The notes beneath the pieces were generated by a model that was not told the origin of the DNA, did not search any database, and saw only the letters and a program-made list of their open reading frames with translations. The translations under genes and the position numbers were made by a program. Positions 1-7,700 of a stretch of DNA of 64,000 nt are shown one piece after another. This DNA is from Blastococcus xanthinilyticus. GTDB lineage: Bacteria; Actinomycetota; Actinomycetes; Mycobacteriales; Geodermatophilaceae. Within the stretch, counting starts at the first letter, position 1, and each line of letters opens with the position of its first letter. The stretch spans positions 248,001 to 312,000 of the forward strand of contig NZ_VNHW01000001.1 of NCBI RefSeq assembly GCF_008124835.1, read 5' to 3'.

Positions 1-464
1 TGCACGCTGACCGCACCCGCGGGCAGGACGAGCTCGTCGGCGGCCTCCTTGTCCGTCAGCTCACTCCTGAGCATCAGCTTCATCGCCGTGGACCACACCG
101 GTCCCGCGGCGCCGCGCGACCTGCCCGAGCCCAGGGCGCTGAGCCACACGGTGCGGGGCACCACCAGGGCCGTGCCGTTCCCACTCACCACTCCGGCACC
201 CGCGGCCAGGATGCCGGGCCGGCCACCTCGCGCGGTGCCCAGCCCGCTGACCAGCGCGTCACTCCCCGTGGCGAGCCGCCCGAGGGTGCCGGCGGCCCCG
301 TTCGCGGTGACGTCCAGCTCGGCGACCTCGGCGCCGCGCCGGCGCAGGTCCTCGACGGCGCCGGGATTGCGGACCAGGGCCAACACGCGGTGGCCCCGGT
401 CCAGGGCCTGCGTGGTCAGCTGGCGCCCGGTGGGTCCCGAAGCGGCGAGCACGGTGATGTCCAT
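1..464 (-). CDS. NmrA-like NAD(P)-binding oxidoreductase (3' end outside window)
   Basis: The visible N-terminal ~154 residues begin MDITVLAASGPTGRQL, a Rossmann nucleotide-binding start of the GxxGxxG type (here A-S-G-P-T-G-R) used by atypical SDR/NmrA-like proteins. A second strand typical of the family follows (GHRVLALVRNP, then a stretch about 'DVT' for the acidic/base-specific strand). The ATG at 464 is preceded by a GAGGAG ribosome-binding site at 470-475. The gene runs off the left edge without a stop, so total length and substrate are unknown. It is divergent from a MarR regulator, an arrangement typical of a regulator controlling its neighbouring reductase. Fold assignment is from family knowledge; the regulatory link is inference. 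Confidence 0.75.
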   Translation of the reverse strand, partial: MDITVLAASGPTGRQLTTQALDRGHRVLALVRNPGAVEDLRRRGAEVAELDVTANGAAGTLGRLATGSDALVSGLGTARGGRPGILAAGAGVVSGNGTALVVPRTVWLSALGSGRSRGAAGPVWSTAMKLMLRSELTDKEAADELVLPAGAVSV

Positions 465-480
465 GACTGCTCCTCGTCTC

Positions 481-544
481 TGGTCGAAGCTCCTCCCCGG
501 ATGGTCGAAGCTTCAAGTGTCAACGTAGTCCGGCATCACTTGAA
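481..544. promoter_or_regulatory. Candidate MarR operator: direct and inverted repeats between divergent genes
   Basis: TGGTCGAAGCT occurs at 481-491 and again at 502-512, exactly 21 bp (two helical turns) apart. TTCAAGTG at 512-519 is mirrored by CACTTGAA at 537-544. The right arm lies where the -35 region of the MarR gene would be. The arrangement suits binding of one or two MarR dimers controlling both genes; binding itself is inferred. Confidence 0.5.
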
Positions 545-559
545 CCGTCAACTCAGAGT

Positions 560-565
560 TATGCT
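560..565 (+). promoter_or_regulatory. -10 box of a leaderless MarR transcript
   Basis: TATGCT is followed by exactly 6 nt and then the GTG start at 572. No ribosome-binding site precedes the GTG, so transcription probably starts at the start codon. Confidence 0.55.
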
Positions 566-571
566 GGCGAC

Positions 572-1066
572 GTGACGACCGACCACGGCACCCCGCCCGA
601 CACGAGCACCGGCCCGGCTCTCGGGTTCACTCGGGCCGAGGCCTCGGCATGGATGGGGCTGCTGCGGGTGGCCACCCGCCTGCCGGCCGCTCTGGACACC
701 CAGATGCGCGGCGAGGTGGACCTCACGTGCATGGAGTTCTACGTCTTGGCCTTTCTGGACGCCGCACCGGACGCGACCCTGCCGCTGAAGGCCATCGCCG
801 ACGAGGCGCACGTGACCCTCTCGCGCCTCTCGCACGTGGTCGCCCGCCTGGAGGCCGCCGGCATGCTGGACAAGCGCACCGCACCGGACAACGGGCGTGT
901 CCGGCTCGCCACCCTCACCGACGACGGCAGGCGCCTGGTCCGGCGCGGCGGTCCCGCGCACGAGCACTTCGTCCGCGCCACCGTGCTGGCCGGGCTGACC
1001 GCGGCCGACCTGGACCACCTCACTCGGCTGATGGCGGTGATCGCCGACCGGCTGGCGAACACGTAG
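572..1066 (+). CDS. MarR-family transcriptional regulator
   Basis: A 164-residue protein of usual MarR length. An N-terminal dimerisation helix (about 15-45) is followed by a winged helix-turn-helix: LPLKAIADEAHVTLSRLSHVVARLEAAGML (helices) and then the basic wing around DKRTAPDNGRVRLATLTDDGRRLV (about 105-130). The C-terminal helix completes the dimer interface. MarR proteins usually repress a divergent gene and release DNA on binding a small phenolic or oxidised ligand. The divergent NmrA-like reductase is the obvious target, and direct and inverted repeats sit between the two genes. The GTG start is supported by a leaderless -10 box 6 nt upstream. The ligand is unknown. Confidence 0.88.
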   Translation: MTTDHGTPPDTSTGPALGFTRAEASAWMGLLRVATRLPAALDTQMRGEVDLTCMEFYVLAFLDAAPDATLPLKAIADEAHVTLSRLSHVVARLEAAGMLDKRTAPDNGRVRLATLTDDGRRLVRRGGPAHEHFVRATVLAGLTAADLDHLTRLMAVIADRLANT

Positions 1067-1151
1067 TCCCGGCGCCGTCCCGCCGCTCGTGCCCCGTCCC
1101 CGGGCGCGGAGCAGACCAGGGACGGCCGACTCGCGGAGGGAGCTACGTGCA

Positions 1152-1189
1152 CCGACCGCCCCCCGCAGGAACGCGGGCGGGGCGGTCGG
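1152..1189. terminator. GC-rich hairpin between convergent genes
   Basis: The arm at 1152-1166 (CCGACCGCCCCCCGC) pairs with 1173-1189 with a two-base bulge. It lies between the MarR stop at 1066 and the permease stop at 1206, so it can serve both strands. No U-tract follows, as is common in GC-rich actinobacteria. Confidence 0.5.
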
Positions 1190-1205
1190 GCAGTGGCGGG
1201 CGGGG

Positions 1206-2096
1206 TCAGATCGGGCGCCGCTTCAGGGCGACGGCGGCGGCGAGGACCGGGATCACCACCCAGGCGGCGAACACGACGGCGCCGGTGGTGGTGCTGAGCA
1301 GCTCCGGCCCGGGCGTCACGCTGGTGAAGGAGCTCGCGGCGTTGGAGGGCAGGTAGGGCAGGACGCTGTCCTGGATGCTGGACGGCAGCAGCAACGCGCC
1401 GAGCCCGGGCACGAGGAACAGCACGGCGAACAGTGCCGAGATCGCCGTTGCGGTGCCCCGCAGCAGGGCGCCGAAGGCGAGGCCGATCACGGCGATACCG
1501 GCGAGGTAGAGGCCGCTGCCCAGGACCGCGCGCAGGACACCGGGGTCGCCCAGCGACGTGGTGGCGGTACCGCCGGCGTCGAGGAGTGCCTGCCCGGCCA
1601 CGAAGGTGACCATCGAGGTGACCACCATGACCGGGACGGCGACGGCGCTGAGCACCACCACCTTGGCCCAGAGCACCGGCAACCGCGCGGGGACCATCAT
1701 CATCGTCGTGCGGATCGTCCCGGTGGCGTACTCCGCCGTGATGGCCATGACGCCCAGCACCGCGATGATCAGCGGAGCTAGCATCAGGCCGGACATCACG
1801 ATGGACGTGGGATCCCCGGCGCCCGGGCCGTCGCCGGCATCGGCCGGTTGAGCGAGCAGGCCACCGGTGAACGCCGCCGCAGCGAGGCCCACGAAGAGCA
1901 GGACTCCCGCGGCGGAGAACAGCGTGGTCTTGCTGCTGCGCACCGAGCGGAGCTTCACCCATTCTGAGCGCACCACGCCCGCGAACCTGGCCGGCTGATC
2001 GCCGGAGCGTCGCTGCTCCCGGGCGGCTGCCTGCTCGGCGGGGTGGTCGGGGGTGATCGCAGTGGTTAAGTCCGGGGGGATGAGGGTGGTGGTCAT
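1206..2096 (-). CDS. ABC-2 type transporter permease
   Basis: A 296-residue integral membrane protein. The ~50 N-terminal residues are polar and cytoplasmic. About six hydrophobic segments follow (for example TTLFSAAGVLLFVGLAAAAF, MLAPLIIAVLGVMAITAEYA, AVPVMVVTSMVTFVAG, GIAVIGLAFGALLRG, AISALFAVLFLVPGLGALLL and a C-terminal helix). The internal 'AITAEYATGTIRTTM' stretch is the conserved ABC-2/CcmB-like region seen in bacitracin-resistance and Na+ exporters. The ATG at 2096 overlaps the ATPase stop by one base (TGATG), so the two are translationally coupled subunits of one exporter. The substrate cannot be told; antibiotic or peptide export is common for such pairs beside two-component systems. 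Confidence 0.85.
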   Translation of the reverse strand: MTTTLIPPDLTTAITPDHPAEQAAAREQRRSGDQPARFAGVVRSEWVKLRSVRSSKTTLFSAAGVLLFVGLAAAAFTGGLLAQPADAGDGPGAGDPTSIVMSGLMLAPLIIAVLGVMAITAEYATGTIRTTMMMVPARLPVLWAKVVVLSAVAVPVMVVTSMVTFVAGQALLDAGGTATTSLGDPGVLRAVLGSGLYLAGIAVIGLAFGALLRGTATAISALFAVLFLVPGLGALLLPSSIQDSVLPYLPSNAASSFTSVTPGPELLSTTTGAVVFAAWVVIPVLAAAVALKRRPI

Positions 2097-3064
2097 CACG
2101 CCGCCGTCCTTTCGGGAGTGGGGGTGGCGGAGGTGGTGGGGATGGGGCTGGAGCCAGCGGTGGTGAGGGTGCCGTGGTACTCCACGGCGTGGGCGGTCAG
2201 TTCCATGTAGGCCTCCTCGAGGGAAGCCCTCTGCAGGGTCAGCTCGTGCACGGTCAGCGCCGCGGCGGCCGCCCGGTCCCCGATCTGCTCGAGGCTCAGG
2301 CCGGTGACGTCCAGGGCGCCGTCGGTGCCGGTGGTCACCGTCACGTCGTCCCCGGCGAGGACGGCGCGCAGCTCGGCGGTCCGGGGGCTGCGGACCCGGA
2401 CGCTGGTGATCGACTGCGCGACCAGGTCGGCCACGGAGATGTCGGCGATCAGCCGGCCGCGGCCCACGACGATCAGGTGCTCGGCGGTCAGTGCCATCTC
2501 GCTCATCAGGTGCGAGGAGACGAAGACCGTCCGGCCCTCGGCGGCCAGACCGCGCAGCAGTTCCCGGATCCACCGGATGCCCTCGGGGTCCAGCCCGTTG
2601 ACCGGCTCGTCGAGCATCACCGTCTCGGGGTCACCGAGCAGGGCACTGGCGATGCCGAGACGCTGACCCATCCCGAGTGAGAAACCGCCGGAGCGGCTGC
2701 GGGCGACCTCGGCGAGGCCGACCAGCTCGATGACCTCGTCGACCCGCTTCGCCGAGATGCGGTGCGTGGCCGCCAACGCCAGCAGGTGATCGCGAGCCGA
2801 TCGCCCGGGGTGCCGGGCGCCGGCGTCGAGGAGCACGCCGATCTCATGTGCCGGTGCCGCGTGCTCGCCGTAGGTGCGGCCGTTGACCGCGGAGCTTCCG
2901 CCGTCGGGCTCCTCCAGACCGACGAGCATGCGCATGGTCGTGGATTTGCCGGCTCCGTTCGGGCCGAGGAAGCCGGTCACGACGCCGGGCTGGATGGTGA
3001 AGGTGAGGTCGTCGACGACGGTCTTCTCGCCGTACCTCTTCGTGAGTCCGTGCAGCTCGATCAT
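2096..3064 (-). CDS. ABC transporter ATP-binding protein (exporter subunit)
   Basis: A 322-residue nucleotide-binding subunit with Walker A GPNGAGKST at about 34-42, signature SLGMGQRLGIA near 130-140 and Walker B TVMLDEPVNGLDPEG near 153-165, followed by the switch histidine in VSSHLMSE. A ~100-residue C-terminal extension after the ATPase core is typical of the DrrA/BcrA-type exporters. The ATG at 3064 has an AGGAGGA ribosome-binding site a few bases upstream. It forms an operon with the following permease and is divergent from a histidine kinase/response regulator pair, a common arrangement in which the two-component system senses the exported compound. That functional link is inference. 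Confidence 0.9.
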   Translation of the reverse strand: MIELHGLTKRYGEKTVVDDLTFTIQPGVVTGFLGPNGAGKSTTMRMLVGLEEPDGGSSAVNGRTYGEHAAPAHEIGVLLDAGARHPGRSARDHLLALAATHRISAKRVDEVIELVGLAEVARSRSGGFSLGMGQRLGIASALLGDPETVMLDEPVNGLDPEGIRWIRELLRGLAAEGRTVFVSSHLMSEMALTAEHLIVVGRGRLIADISVADLVAQSITSVRVRSPRTAELRAVLAGDDVTVTTGTDGALDVTGLSLEQIGDRAAAAALTVHELTLQRASLEEAYMELTAHAVEYHGTLTTAGSSPIPTTSATPTPERTAA

Positions 3065-3279
3065 CGTGTCCTCCTGGGGGGCAACCGGCGGGTCCGGCTG
3101 GTGAGCACAAGACTTCGCGACCTGGGGCGCCGCGTCGTCGTCCCGGCGCGGACACCTGGGCGTACCGCGATCGGAGCACCCGGTGCGGCGTCGTCCCCGT
3201 AGAAGCGGGCCGGCCTACTGCCGGCGCAGCAGTGACCTCGTACCACGCATGGAGGACGCCGGGACGCCGTGCCCCTCCC

Positions 3280-3285
3280 TACGCT
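3280..3285 (+). promoter_or_regulatory. -10 box of a leaderless histidine kinase transcript
   Basis: TACGCT is separated by 6 nt from the ATG at 3292, which lacks a ribosome-binding site. This spacing decides the kinase start in favour of 3292 over an earlier in-frame GTG at 3232. Confidence 0.55.
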
Positions 3286-3291
3286 GGGGCG

Positions 3292-4518
3292 ATGACCACT
3301 GCGGGCGTGCGCGCGCGGATCCATGCGCACCCGCTGCTCCTCGATGCCGTCGTCTCCGTCGTGGTCGTGGTCGTGGACTACTTCTTCGTGCCGTCGGTGT
3401 CGGGCAACCCGGCGCCTACGGCGGCCGAGCTCGCGCTGATCGGGCTCACCCTCGCCGCCGTGACCCTCCGGCACCGGTGGCCGGTGCGGGCGCTCGCGCT
3501 GACCGTCGCCGGCGCGTCCATAGTGGTGCTGTTGTACGGCATCGAGTCGGTTGCGACGCTGGCTCCCCTCGTCGCGCTGTACGCCGTCGCCCTGCGCAGC
3601 GACCGGCGGACCACGTTGCTCGCGTGGGCCTCCAGCGCCGCGGTCCTGGCCGCAGCCGGTGCGCTCGGTGCGCTCGCAGCACCGGGCGACGGGCCGTGGC
3701 AGGACGCGCTGCAGGTGGTCTCCTGGAGCGCTGCGGTGGCCGCCGTCGGCAACGGCCTGCGCAACCGGCGGGCCTACCTCGCCGCGGTCGAGGAACGCGC
3801 GGCGCGCGCCGAGCGCACCCGGGAGGAGGAGGCCCGCCGCCGGGTCGCCGAGGAGCGCATGCGCATCGCCCGCGACCTGCACGACGTCGTCGCCCACCAC
3901 ATCGCCGTGGTCACCGTCCAGGCGGGCGTGGCCCAGCACCTCATGACCAGCCAACCCGAGGCCGCGACCGAGGCCCTGGGCACGGTGCGCCGCTCGGCTG
4001 CCGCCGTCCTGGAGGAGCTCGGCGACATCCTGTCGGTCCTCCGCGGGCCCGGCGAGCCCACTGTGAGCGGCGCACCAGCGCCCGGGCTCGCCCGGCTCGA
4101 CGCCCTCATCGAGTCCTTCGCCGCCGCAGGTCTGGAGGTGGACTGGTCACTGTCTGGAGCGCCGCAGGACCTCGCGCCGACCGTCGACCTGGTGGCCTAC
4201 CGAGTCCTCGAGGAGGGACTCACCAACGCCCTCAAGTACGGCACCGGGACCGCGCACCTCAGCGTCGAGTACCGGACGACGACGCTGGTGCTGCAGGTGC
4301 GCAACACCGTGCGCATTCTGACGCCGGCCGGCTCAGCCCATGAGACACCAGACGGCCCCGCCCCCTCCGGCAGCGCCCTCTCCGGCACCGGCCATGGCCT
4401 GCTCGGCATGCGCGAGCGGGCAGCTGCGGTGGGCGGGAGCCTCACCGCCGCGCCGACGCCGGCCGGCACCTTCCTCGTCACCGCCGAGCTCCCGCTGCGT
4501 GCGGCGGCGCGGCCGTGA
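3292..4518 (+). CDS. Two-component sensor histidine kinase (NarL-type, HisKA_3)
   Basis: A 408-residue membrane kinase. About four to five hydrophobic segments fill residues 15-150 with very short external loops, the layout of membrane-sensing kinases. A coiled linker (about 155-190) leads to the dimerisation/phosphoacceptor helix ERMRIARDLHDVVAHH, with phospho-acceptor His197. The ATPase domain follows, with the N box in EEGLTNALKYG and the G box GTGHGLLGMRERAAAVGG near 365-380. Such kinases phosphorylate LuxR/NarL-type regulators, and one overlaps the stop codon here (GTGA). The sensed signal is unknown; the divergent ABC exporter makes cell-envelope stress or a transported compound plausible. 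Confidence 0.9.
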   Translation: MTTAGVRARIHAHPLLLDAVVSVVVVVVDYFFVPSVSGNPAPTAAELALIGLTLAAVTLRHRWPVRALALTVAGASIVVLLYGIESVATLAPLVALYAVALRSDRRTTLLAWASSAAVLAAAGALGALAAPGDGPWQDALQVVSWSAAVAAVGNGLRNRRAYLAAVEERAARAERTREEEARRRVAEERMRIARDLHDVVAHHIAVVTVQAGVAQHLMTSQPEAATEALGTVRRSAAAVLEELGDILSVLRGPGEPTVSGAPAPGLARLDALIESFAAAGLEVDWSLSGAPQDLAPTVDLVAYRVLEEGLTNALKYGTGTAHLSVEYRTTTLVLQVRNTVRILTPAGSAHETPDGPAPSGSALSGTGHGLLGMRERAAAVGGSLTAAPTPAGTFLVTAELPLRAAARP

Positions 4519-5183
4519 CCGTCCGCGTGCTGCTGGCCGACGACCAGGGGCTCATCCGCAGCGGGTTCCGCGCCCTGATCGACTCCGCTCCCGACCTCGC
4601 GGTGGTGGGGGAAGCCTCCGACGGGGCCGAGGCGGTCGCCCTCGCGCGGACCACCCGCGCCGACGTCGTCGTCATGGACATCCGAATGCCCGGGACCGAC
4701 GGCATCGAAGCCACCCGACAAATCTGCGCCGACGACGACCTCGCCGGCGTGCGGGTCCTGATCCTGACGACGTTCGAACTCGACGAACACGTCGTCGAGG
4801 CGGTCCGGGCCGGCGCCAGCGGCTTCCTCGGCAAAGGGGTGGAGCCCCAGGTGCTGCTGGACGCCATCCGCACCGTCGCCGCCGGCGACGCACTCCTCTC
4901 CCCCAAGGCGACCCGCACCCTGATCAGCCGCTACTTGCAGCCGGCCCGCGGGCCCGTCGCCGCACCCGCGGCCCTCACCGCCCTCACCAACCGTGAACGG
5001 GAGGTCGTCGCCCTGGTGGCCGGGGGCCTGAGCAACGACGAGATCGCCGCCACGCTGTACCTCTCGCCCCTGACGGCCAAGACCCACGTCAACCGGGCCA
5101 TGACCAAGCTCGGCTCACGCGACCGCGCCCAGCTCGTCGTCCTTGCCTACCAGAGCGGCTTGGTGCGGGCCGACCCGACCTGA
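4515..5183 (+). CDS. LuxR/NarL-family response regulator
   Basis: A 222-residue regulator. The receiver domain (1-120) has the acidic pair in LLADDQ, phospho-acceptor Asp55 in VVVMDIRMPG, the conserved Thr in ILTTF and Lys in FLGKGV. The C-terminal HTH (about 152-215) has LTNREREVVALVAGGLSNDEIAATLYLS and the recognition helix TAKTHVNRAMTKLG. GTG at 4515 overlaps the kinase stop, so the two are co-translated. The likely target is the divergent ABC exporter at 1206-3064, by neighbourhood only. Confidence 0.92.
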   Translation: MTVRVLLADDQGLIRSGFRALIDSAPDLAVVGEASDGAEAVALARTTRADVVVMDIRMPGTDGIEATRQICADDDLAGVRVLILTTFELDEHVVEAVRAGASGFLGKGVEPQVLLDAIRTVAAGDALLSPKATRTLISRYLQPARGPVAAPAALTALTNREREVVALVAGGLSNDEIAATLYLSPLTAKTHVNRAMTKLGSRDRAQLVVLAYQSGLVRADPT

Positions 5184-5249
5184 CCCGCCCGGCGGGGCCG
5201 CCTCCGCCGCGCCGCCCCCAGGATCCCCGTCACGTCGCTCCAACGACGC

Positions 5250-5275
5250 TCGAATACTCCGGCTGCAGTACTCGA
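5250..5275. promoter_or_regulatory. Inverted repeat upstream of the GtrA-like gene
   Basis: TCGAATACT at 5250-5258 pairs with AGTACTCGA at 5267-5275 (one mismatch, 8-nt spacer), 63 bp before the GtrA-like start. It is unusually AT-rich for the window. It could be an operator; no binding protein can be named. Confidence 0.3.
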
Positions 5276-5338
5276 GGGGACACGAAGTGACATCACCGGG
5301 AGGACGTGCTCGCGCGATCGTCTCCATAGCGTCGTGAC

Positions 5339-6160
5339 GTGCCCACACTCAGCTCACTCGTCCAGCACGGTAGCGCCCTCGCAGCCGCTGCCCGGTGGAG
5401 CCCCGGTGCGGGATGGCAGTTCAGCCGGTTCGTCTTCGTCGGCGCGGTTTCCAGCGCGCTCTATGCCGCGCTGTTCCTGACCCTGGCCGGCACCGACGCA
5501 CAGCTGGCCAACCTCGTCGCCAGCATCGCCTCGGCAGCGCTCGCCAACGAACTGCATCGCCTCGTGACCTTCCGGGCCGGTCGTCAGATCACCCGGCTCG
5601 CCGCCCAGGTCCGAGGTGGCGGCCTCTCCGTCATCGCCCTCGTCGCGACGAGCGCCTCCCTCGCCGCCGCAAACCGACTCGTCGGCGACACCACCGCACT
5701 GCAACAACTCCTCCTCATCGGCGCGGTTACCGGGGCGATCGGCGCATCTCGTTTCGTGGCGCTGCGCCTGCTGGTCTTCCGGCACCGGTCCCCCATGCCC
5801 CAGCACGACGGAGCCCCGCGGATCACCGCCGCGGCGATGGCGCACGGCTCCAGCTCGAGCACCGAATCGGTCCACCTGCCATTCACCGTGCGGATCCTGG
5901 GCCAGCAGCCAGACGAGCGCCAGCCGCCCCGGCGCGAGGCCCAGCTCCCCGGTCAGCGCCCGGGCGGGCGCGTACCTGTCGTGGTCGCGCTCCAGCGCCC
6001 CGCCGGCGAGGCGCAGCGCGTTGTGCCGGACGTCGCCCTCGCCGAGCGAGCTCACCGTGCCGATCAGCGAGCCCCCACCGAGGGGCGACGATGCCGACGC
6101 CGAGTTCCTGGGCGGCCTGCAGGCGCTGGTCGCCGTCGCCGACGAGGGCAGTGGAGTTGA
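5339..6160 (+). CDS. GtrA-like membrane protein with an aberrant C-terminal extension
   Basis: Residues ~28-150 form a GtrA-type domain: four transmembrane helices (SRFVFVGAVSSALYAALFLTL; LANLVASIASAALANELHRL; LSVIALVATSASLAAANRL; LLLIGAVTGAIGASRFVALR) with the family's Asn and Arg in ANELHRLVTF. GtrA proteins are 120-170 residues and help move undecaprenyl-linked sugars or act in cell-wall glycosylation. This frame continues to 273 residues. Everything after about residue 160 is unlike any membrane protein and is antisense to an aldo/keto reductase remnant on the other strand. The natural stop seems lost, giving a read-through product or a non-functional gene. GTG at 5339 has no clear ribosome-binding site. 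Confidence 0.6.
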   Translation: MPTLSSLVQHGSALAAAARWSPGAGWQFSRFVFVGAVSSALYAALFLTLAGTDAQLANLVASIASAALANELHRLVTFRAGRQITRLAAQVRGGGLSVIALVATSASLAAANRLVGDTTALQQLLLIGAVTGAIGASRFVALRLLVFRHRSPMPQHDGAPRITAAAMAHGSSSSTESVHLPFTVRILGQQPDERQPPRREAQLPGQRPGGRVPVVVALQRPAGEAQRVVPDVALAERAHRADQRAPTEGRRCRRRVPGRPAGAGRRRRRGQWS

Positions 6161-6161
6161 C
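5864..6161 (-). pseudogene. Aldo/keto reductase remnant (C-terminal part, frameshifted)
   Basis: Reading leftwards from about 6161, one frame gives QAAQELGVGIVAP. From about 6085 a different frame continues with PLGGGSLIGTVSSLG, then a segment around DRYAPARALTGELG and APGRLALVWLLAQDP. Together these match the order of the aldo/keto reductase C-terminal half: 'ELGIGvvaysPLGrGlLtG', then '...LA...G.tpaqLALaWLLaq'. The join needs a frameshift near 6083, and the N-terminal catalytic half (Asp, Tyr, Lys, His) is missing. The family match is made by eye from motif order, so it is probable rather than certain. The adjoining GtrA-like frame reads through it in antisense. Confidence 0.55.
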
Positions 6162-6313
6162 TCGCTTGCGTGGACACCTCGTTCCTGCGGTCTGAGGCTC
6201 AGGCCGCGGTAGGTGAACTCCACGGGTGACTGTCCGCCTCCAGCGGTGGATGGCTGCGCGGACTTCACTCACGTTGCGGAGTAATGCGGCCGGCGACGGC
6301 TTAGCCTCGCCGC

Positions 6314-6452
6314 ATGCGTGCTGTGCTGATTCACCCGCTTCGGCGGCCCAGAGGTCCTGGACGTCGTCGACGTCCCCAAGCCGGAGGCCGGCCCCGGCCA
6401 CCAGCTCTACGACGTCTCCACCGCGGCGTGAACGACGCCGACACGCACCACC
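6314..6452 (+). pseudogene. Truncated degenerate copy of the 5' end of the quinone oxidoreductase gene
   Basis: From the ATG at 6314, about 139 bases match the first ~140 bases of the intact gene at 8394 at roughly nine of ten positions by eye. An inserted T near 6329 and a lost C near 6426 break the frame, and similarity stops abruptly at about 6452. The promoter was duplicated as well: TAGCCT (6302-6307) lies 6 nt before this ATG just as TAGGGT lies 6 nt before 8394. It is the stump of a duplicated gene, or of an older tandem paralogue whose body has been deleted. Confidence 0.8.
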
Positions 6453-6622
6453 TCGTGTCGTGACGAGCACCTCGACCACGGCCCAGCACGGGCAATGAGG
6501 ATCGGCCGAGGGCTGCCCTGACCGGCCGGCACCGCGATCGTCGGTACCGGCGCGGCCAGAGGCGGTCATGGATCTACTGCGCCACAGCCCAGGCCGGTCG
6601 CTGCCGGGCTGGCGCCTCGCGC

Positions 6623-7353
6623 TCACGTCAGGTGCCGGGTGAAGAACCGGTTTGCGGCGTCCCCCTCGAACTGCGGCACGCCGGTGTGCCCGCCCATGTT
6701 GGCGTGCAGCGTCTTCTCCTGGGAGCCGAAGGCGTCGAACAGCTCCAGCGCCATTTGCCGGTCGTTCCCTGCGTCATCCCATTGGAGCAGGACGTGCAGC
6801 GGGATCGTGACCTGCCGGGTCTCGTCGAACAGGGCGCGGGGCACGAAGCTCCCCGCGAAGAGGACGGCCGCCGCGTTGCGGAGCTCCAGCGCGGCCATCC
6901 GGACGCCGATGGCGATCACCCCACCCGCATACCCGACCGGGCCGCCGATCTCGGGCAACGCGAGGAGGGCGTCCAGGGCTGCCCGCCATTCCGGCACCGC
7001 CTCCGCGACCAGTGGGAGTACGAGCCGGTCGACGATCCCCTCGTCGACCGGCTCGCCGGCCGCCAACACCCGGTGCAGGTCGGCGCGGCCTCCTCGACGG
7101 CGGCGAACCGGGGTCGGTCGCCGCCTCCGGGGAGCTCGATGGTCGCCGCGGCGAAGCCGTCCGCCACCAGGTGCCGGGCCCGGGCCAGCAGCCGGGGGTA
7201 CATGCGCGGCAGTCCGCCGGGGTGGCCGAGCAGGATGAGCGGAGCCGGTGCGGACCCGGAGCCAGACGTCCACAGGATGCCGGGGATGTCGCCGAGGGTG
7301 AACTCGCGCTCGAGGACGTGGGCGTCGAGGCGTCTTTGAGAGGTGAACCTCAT
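6623..7353 (-). pseudogene. Alpha/beta hydrolase, frameshifted
   Basis: Starting at the ATG at 7353 (GGAAGG ribosome-binding site 7 nt upstream), the protein reads MRFTSQRRLDAHVLEREF, then LILLGHPGG (oxyanion loop) and a helix/strand pattern to RFAAVEEA. Near 7085-7095 the frame is lost. A single missing base restores RADLHRVLAAGEPVDEGIVD through to the C-terminal catalytic histidine region HANMGGHTGVP and the stop at 6623. The nucleophile elbow reads GYAGG where G-x-S-x-G is expected, so the catalytic serine is absent. With both defects it is probably dead. A sequencing indel could explain the frameshift but not the missing serine. Confidence 0.7.
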
Positions 7354-7700
7354 GGTCGTGCCTTCCGGGAGTGCTCGAACGGCGCTCCCGGGCGACTTAT
7401 CGCCCGACCGCAACCCCGGAGGGGAGCACCCATGCCATCAGTGCGTTCACGGGTACCACCTCCTCATTCACTCGCGCGGCCGGCAGGAAGATAGCACCGG
7501 CCACCTCCACCGGCCGGTCGATTTCCGTCGCCGCTGCGTCGCCGGGGACGGTAGGCATCGCTGAGCTCGGCGCAGCGCGCGGGCTTGCAGGGACGATCGG
7601 CTGCAGCGTCACGGGGAGCTCGACACCCCGCAGCGCGGCCGATGAGTTCGTCGCTGCGGCCCGGTCCAAGCCCGTGACACCCCCACAAAGGGACGCCACC
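7354..7700. other. Non-coding gap between hydrolase remnant and DHFR-like gene
   Basis: No convincing gene in 347 bases. There is a 7-bp palindromic hairpin at 7389-7406 (CGGGCGA, loop CTTA, TCGCCCG), 36 bases upstream of the hydrolase start, which could be an operator. A reverse-strand open frame (7397-7729) has a natural-looking stretch (MPTVPGDAAATEIDRPVEV) but no start signal and no recognisable family, so it is left uncalled. Confidence 0.4.

Noticed and set aside
1152..1189. C6-containing hairpin considered as a second 6C-like RNA
   Set aside because: The C run is in the stem, not the loop, and there is no -10 box; called as a terminator.
7417..7427. CCCC-GGA-GGGG resembling hairpin 1 of the twin-hairpin element
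   Set aside because: Only a 4-bp stem, no flanking consensus and no second hairpin at ~70 nt; likely chance.
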